64,000 nucleotides of DNA from Paenibacillus typhae (lineage in GTDB: Bacteria; Bacillota; Bacilli; Paenibacillales; Paenibacillaceae). Shown here one piece after another: positions 61,104 to 64,000 of the stretch. The position numbers and the translations under genes were made by a program. Every line of letters begins with the position of its first letter. The first letter of the stretch is position 1. Location: contig NZ_FNDX01000018.1 in NCBI RefSeq assembly GCF_900099765.1, positions 1-64,000 on the forward strand, written 5' to 3'. The notes under the pieces are model-generated. The model was given only the letters and a program-made list of their open reading frames with translations. It ran no database searches and was not told the DNA's origin.

Positions 61104-61129
61104 TACGCAAATATCCTCTTTCCGTTTCA
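61104..61129 (-). promoter_or_regulatory. ECF (sigma-W-like) promoter
   Basis: On the minus strand TGAAAC (61129-61124), exactly 16 nt, then CGTA (61107-61104). This is a perfect match to the Bacillus sigma-W consensus TGAAAC-N16-CGTA. It lies 39 nt before the GTG of the 72-aa gene, in the right direction, with a ribosome-binding site between. Confidence 0.8.
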
Positions 61130-61239
61130 TCTTCCAAAGCACCTGTGTGCAGTTCCGGCGGAAGAAAAATAGCTGAACAGCAGCGCATATGGCAATGCGG
61201 GCAACTCAGCTACATAAAGCTACAGACCATGAATTTTTG

Positions 61240-62364
61240 CTAAAAGGCATTTTGAACCCAGCTGTCCATTATACTGCCCGGACCGATGCCCAGATCATTC
61301 TGCAGAAGCATTTTATAATGATCATAATGATTCCGGAATCCGGGGAAATCGCCTAGTGCGGCATAACTCCGCAAGGCCAGCCGGCAGATATCCTCCGAAT
61401 AGGGGTCAACCTCCTGCAATGCGGACAACCGGGCAAGCGCCTGCCGCGGACGATCCGTATCCAGCTCATATTCAGCCGACCGCAGCGACATCTGAATATA
61501 ATTGGCCTGCAGCTCCTTGCGCTTTGCCTCTGCCCAGTTGTAATGATGCTCACCCAGATAATCCCCGCGGTATAATGCCAGTACAGCCTCCCGGCGCTCC
61601 CAGTCCTGTTCGTCCTTCACGGCACCGCCCTGCCAGCCCTGTACGAACTGCTCCACGTCGAGCGGAGCATTTCCGGTGACCAGACGGTAGCGTTCCTGTG
61701 AAAATTCAACCGTGACCTCCATCCCCCACGTCTTGAGCAGCTTGCGGATGTGGTACACCGTTGTATGCAGATTGGTCACCGCCTTCTCCGGCTTGAAATC
61801 CGGCCAGACGAGATCCACAATCATATCCTTGAGCACCCATTGCCCGCGGTAGTGCAGCATCAGCGCCAGCACCTCCTGCGCTTTGCTGGTCCGCCAAAGC
61901 GTTTTTCTGCCGGCATCGTTCCTGTCCATGAATTCCAGCCGCTTGAAGCAAAGAATCCACGGGTTATCAGCCTGTTCCGCGGCAGCCGGCTGCGGAGCGG
62001 CCTGCTCCTCACGGCTGACCAGCCGCTCCAGCGTTTTGTTCAGCCGCTGTGCCGTGACCGGCTTCAGCAGATAATCCGCCGCATTCAGCTCAAAGGCATC
62101 AATCGCATAGTCACTGTATGCCGTGATATAAACAATCCGGATATTGCGGTCCACCTTCATAATATGCTCGGCTGCCTCCAGGCCGTTCATTTCCGGCATT
62201 CCGATATCCAGGAAGATGATATCGGCCTTCTCCTGCTCCAGATGCTGCAGCCCCAGCCTTGCCGAGGTATATTTACCGGCAACCTGCAGCCGTCCGTCTT
62301 TCGCAAGGAGCCGTTCAAGATGCTGCAGTGCGGGTTTTTCGTCATCTATTAATATTGCCCTCAT
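61240..62364 (-). CDS. Response regulator with SARP/BTAD-type output
   Basis: This 374-residue protein has an N-terminal receiver domain (1-120: phospho-acceptor Asp in IIFLDIGMPEMNG, the Thr/Lys switch in ITAYS and LLKPV), an OmpR-like winged helix (about 140-240: WRTSKAQEVLALMLHYRGQW) and a C-terminal BTAD tetratricopeptide-like domain (245-374: EQFVQGWQGG, LYRGDYLGEHHYNWAEAKRK). This class is common in Paenibacillus next to hybrid kinases. It is 24 nt after the kinase gene. Confidence 0.92.
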   Translation of the reverse strand: MRAILIDDEKPALQHLERLLAKDGRLQVAGKYTSARLGLQHLEQEKADIIFLDIGMPEMNGLEAAEHIMKVDRNIRIVYITAYSDYAIDAFELNAADYLLKPVTAQRLNKTLERLVSREEQAAPQPAAAEQADNPWILCFKRLEFMDRNDAGRKTLWRTSKAQEVLALMLHYRGQWVLKDMIVDLVWPDFKPEKAVTNLHTTVYHIRKLLKTWGMEVTVEFSQERYRLVTGNAPLDVEQFVQGWQGGAVKDEQDWERREAVLALYRGDYLGEHHYNWAEAKRKELQANYIQMSLRSAEYELDTDRPRQALARLSALQEVDPYSEDICRLALRSYAALGDFPGFRNHYDHYKMLLQNDLGIGPGSIMDSWVQNAF

Positions 62365-62388
62365 AAGCCAGGTTCACCTCTTGTCAGG

Positions 62389-64000
62389 TCATTCGAGCAC
62401 CGGGCCGGTCCGCGGAATAGCATAGGAAATCCGGGTTCCGGTGCCAGGCTCGCTTTCTATTATCAGTCCGGTACCATAAATCTTGAGCAGCCGCCGCTGG
62501 ATATTTCTCAAGCCGATTCCGCCTTCGGTGCGTTCTTCAGACAGAATTTCGCCGATCCGCTCCCGGGACATGCCGATACCGTTATCCGTTACGGCTACCA
62601 CCAGCTGGCGCGGCAGCAGACGGATCGACAGCGTGACGGTCCCGCCGGCTTCCTTCTTCATCAGCCCATGGTTCACGGCATTTTCCACGATCGGCTGAAT
62701 GCTCAGCGGAGGAACCAGTTCCCGGATCGGGTCCGGAAGATCAAATTCGATTTTCAACCTGTCATCGAATCTTGCCTTCTCCAGAGCCAGATAGGAACGG
62801 ACCAGTTCAAGCTCCTTCTCAATCGGCACGGTCTGCCCGCGGTTCTGAAAATCAAAGCTGCTGCGCAGATACATGCTGAGATCCAGCAGCAGGTCCGTGG
62901 CCTTGTCCGGATCATCAGGGCACACGGAGATAATGGCATTAAGCGCGTTATACAAAAAATGCGGCTTGATCTGCGCCTGCAGAAAGGCGATCTCCGTCTC
63001 CACGGACTTGCGGATCAGCTTGCGCATATCAAGCAGCGTCTGCACCCGGGCCCGGAATTCCCTCAGCTCCACCGGCTGGATCAGGTAGTCGTTAGCACCC
63101 GCTTCAAAGATAGCCTGAATATCCTCCGCACGGGTTCCCGCAGCCAGAACAAGAATCGGCAGCTCGGACAGGATGAACCGCTCCCGGATGGCCTGGCACA
63201 GAACCAGCCCCGGCATTTCCGGTATCGCCCAGTCCATAATAACAAGGTCGATATCCGGCTGCTCCTGCATCAGCAGCAGCGCCTGCGGACCGCTGACTGC
63301 CGTAATAACCAGATGACCTTCCAGCCGCAGGGCATTGGAGAGCACCTGGAGGTTAACCGGATCATTATCAACGACCAGGATGGTGCAGCATTCCGCGTCC
63401 TGCAGCAGCGCCGGTTCATCCGCCTTCAGCTCGGAGGCTGCGGCGGTTTCCCAGCCGGTAACCTCCAGATAATCGTCATTGAGAAGCACTGCCCGCTCCT
63501 CCATCACCGGCAGGGTGAAGCGGAATACAGTCCCTTGGCCAAGGGTAGACTCTCCTTCAATCATCCCGCCGTTAAGCTCTACAAGCTTTTGGGTAATGCT
63601 GAGGCCCAGCCCGTTCTCACGGTACAGCTTCTGGGCTGAGGCCCCTTGCGGATCATAGGCATCAAAGATCGTCCGCAGCCGCTCCGGCGGCAGTCCCGAT
63701 CCGTTATCAGCCACCTGAATAACCACATATTTCTTTTTAACCTCAGCGGATACAGTAATCACACCCTGCTGGGTATAATTCACAGCATTTGCCAGCAAAT
63801 TGAACAGGATCTGCGCCAGCCGCTGTTCATCCGTCTCAAGCAGCGGCAGCGACTCCGGCAGCTCCAGGCGGAAGCTGAGCTTGGGATTGCCCGTGACATG
63901 ACGGGTAACCTCCATTACAGAGGATGCGACACTGCGCAGGTTAACCGCCTGCCGCTGCAGAAACAGATCCCCGTGGTTCAGCTTGGCGAAATCTGACATA
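62389..64000 (-). CDS. Hybrid sensor histidine kinase, N-terminus beyond the window
   Basis: At least 536 residues are seen; the 5' end lies outside the window. Order: end of a HisKA region, a first HATPase domain (ILFNLLANAVNYTQQG; VADNGSGLPPERL; GLGLSITQKLVELNGG), a receiver domain (VVDNDPVNLQVL; phospho-acceptor Asp in DLVIMDWAIPEMPG), then a LytS/YesM-type His_kinase segment with KPHFLYNALNAIISV and a second HATPase (PIVENAVNHGLMKKEAGG; GIGLRNIQRRL). The sensory and membrane part is missing here. It forms a two-component pair with the downstream response regulator. Confidence 0.93.
   Translation of the reverse strand, partial: MSDFAKLNHGDLFLQRQAVNLRSVASSVMEVTRHVTGNPKLSFRLELPESLPLLETDEQRLAQILFNLLANAVNYTQQGVITVSAEVKKKYVVIQVADNGSGLPPERLRTIFDAYDPQGASAQKLYRENGLGLSITQKLVELNGGMIEGESTLGQGTVFRFTLPVMEERAVLLNDDYLEVTGWETAAASELKADEPALLQDAECCTILVVDNDPVNLQVLSNALRLEGHLVITAVSGPQALLLMQEQPDIDLVIMDWAIPEMPGLVLCQAIRERFILSELPILVLAAGTRAEDIQAIFEAGANDYLIQPVELREFRARVQTLLDMRKLIRKSVETEIAFLQAQIKPHFLYNALNAIISVCPDDPDKATDLLLDLSMYLRSSFDFQNRGQTVPIEKELELVRSYLALEKARFDDRLKIEFDLPDPIRELVPPLSIQPIVENAVNHGLMKKEAGGTVTLSIRLLPRQLVVAVTDNGIGMSRERIGEILSEERTEGGIGLRNIQRRLLKIYGTGLIIESEPGTGTRISYAIPRTGPVLE

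Noticed and set aside
62668..63639. 323-codon open frame opposite the hybrid kinase
   Set aside because: Same reason: complement of a well-supported kinase gene.
1..64000. tRNA, rRNA, CRISPR array, insertion sequence or prophage genes
   Set aside because: I looked for tRNA-like TTCGA loops with CCA ends, regularly spaced repeats, transposase or integrase motifs and saw none.

Overview
The window looks like a chromosome segment of a Paenibacillus-type Firmicute. It has moderately high GC, strong GGAGG ribosome-binding sites, T-tailed hairpin terminators between nearly all transcription units, a Bacillus-type YdaJKLMN-like polysaccharide locus, cold-shock proteins (Csp, YdjO), RuMP formaldehyde-detoxification genes (hxlAB) and many two-component, LacI and c-di-GMP proteins. 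I see no rRNA, tRNA, CRISPR array, phage or transposase gene. The right edge cuts a hybrid sensor kinase.

Layout. 0-4 kb: potABCD polyamine importer (minus strand). 4-10.6 kb: aromatic-acid-exporter-like protein, a c-di-GMP-I riboswitch ahead of a FapA/DUF342 protein, a divergent EamA transporter/LysR pair, and an aldo/keto reductase. 10.6-15 kb: hybrid cluster protein (hcp) divergent from a Crp/Fnr regulator, with a palindrome placed at about -41.5 of hcp, then aldehyde dehydrogenase and a Rid protein. 15-19.5 kb: secreted-sensor PAS-GGDEF-EAL protein and a LacI regulator. 19.5-20.4 kb: a repeat-rich non-coding kilobase. 20.4-29 kb: alpha-glucoside import and phosphorolysis operon (binding protein, two permeases, GH65 phosphorylase fused to beta-phosphoglucomutase) with its own LacI regulator and cre-like sites. 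29-34 kb: LLM-type flavin oxidoreductase, a camelysin/TasA-like LPDTA surface protein with its class D sortase, and peptidase T. 34-38 kb: old-yellow-enzyme-type oxidoreductase with an HxlR regulator, then hxlAB. 38-45 kb: MATE exporter, methyltransferase, small membrane protein, YdjO, Csp, MBL-fold hydrolase, HAD protein and stalk-domain secreted protein. 45-56.5 kb: 7TM-GGDEF cyclase, a candidate small RNA, an atypical SDR, and a six-gene exopolysaccharide operon ending in a degenerate GGDEF receptor. 56.7-61.1 kb: a compact six-gene operon (72-aa protein, Ser-rich protein, glutathionylspermidine-synthase-like ATP-grasp enzyme, lipoprotein, DUF350 membrane protein, K+ channel) behind a perfect ECF (sigma-W-like) promoter. 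61.2-64 kb: SARP-type response regulator and hybrid histidine kinase.

Two themes run through the window. The first is c-di-GMP: one riboswitch, two intact-looking turnover proteins and one degenerate receptor sit in the same 64 kb as an exopolysaccharide synthase and a sortase-anchored TasA-like protein, so much of the window is about surface and biofilm decisions. The second is envelope and small-molecule stress: hcp, hxlAB, oxidoreductases and the ECF-controlled ATP-grasp/DUF350/K+ channel operon. That last operon is the best candidate here for a poorly described system.
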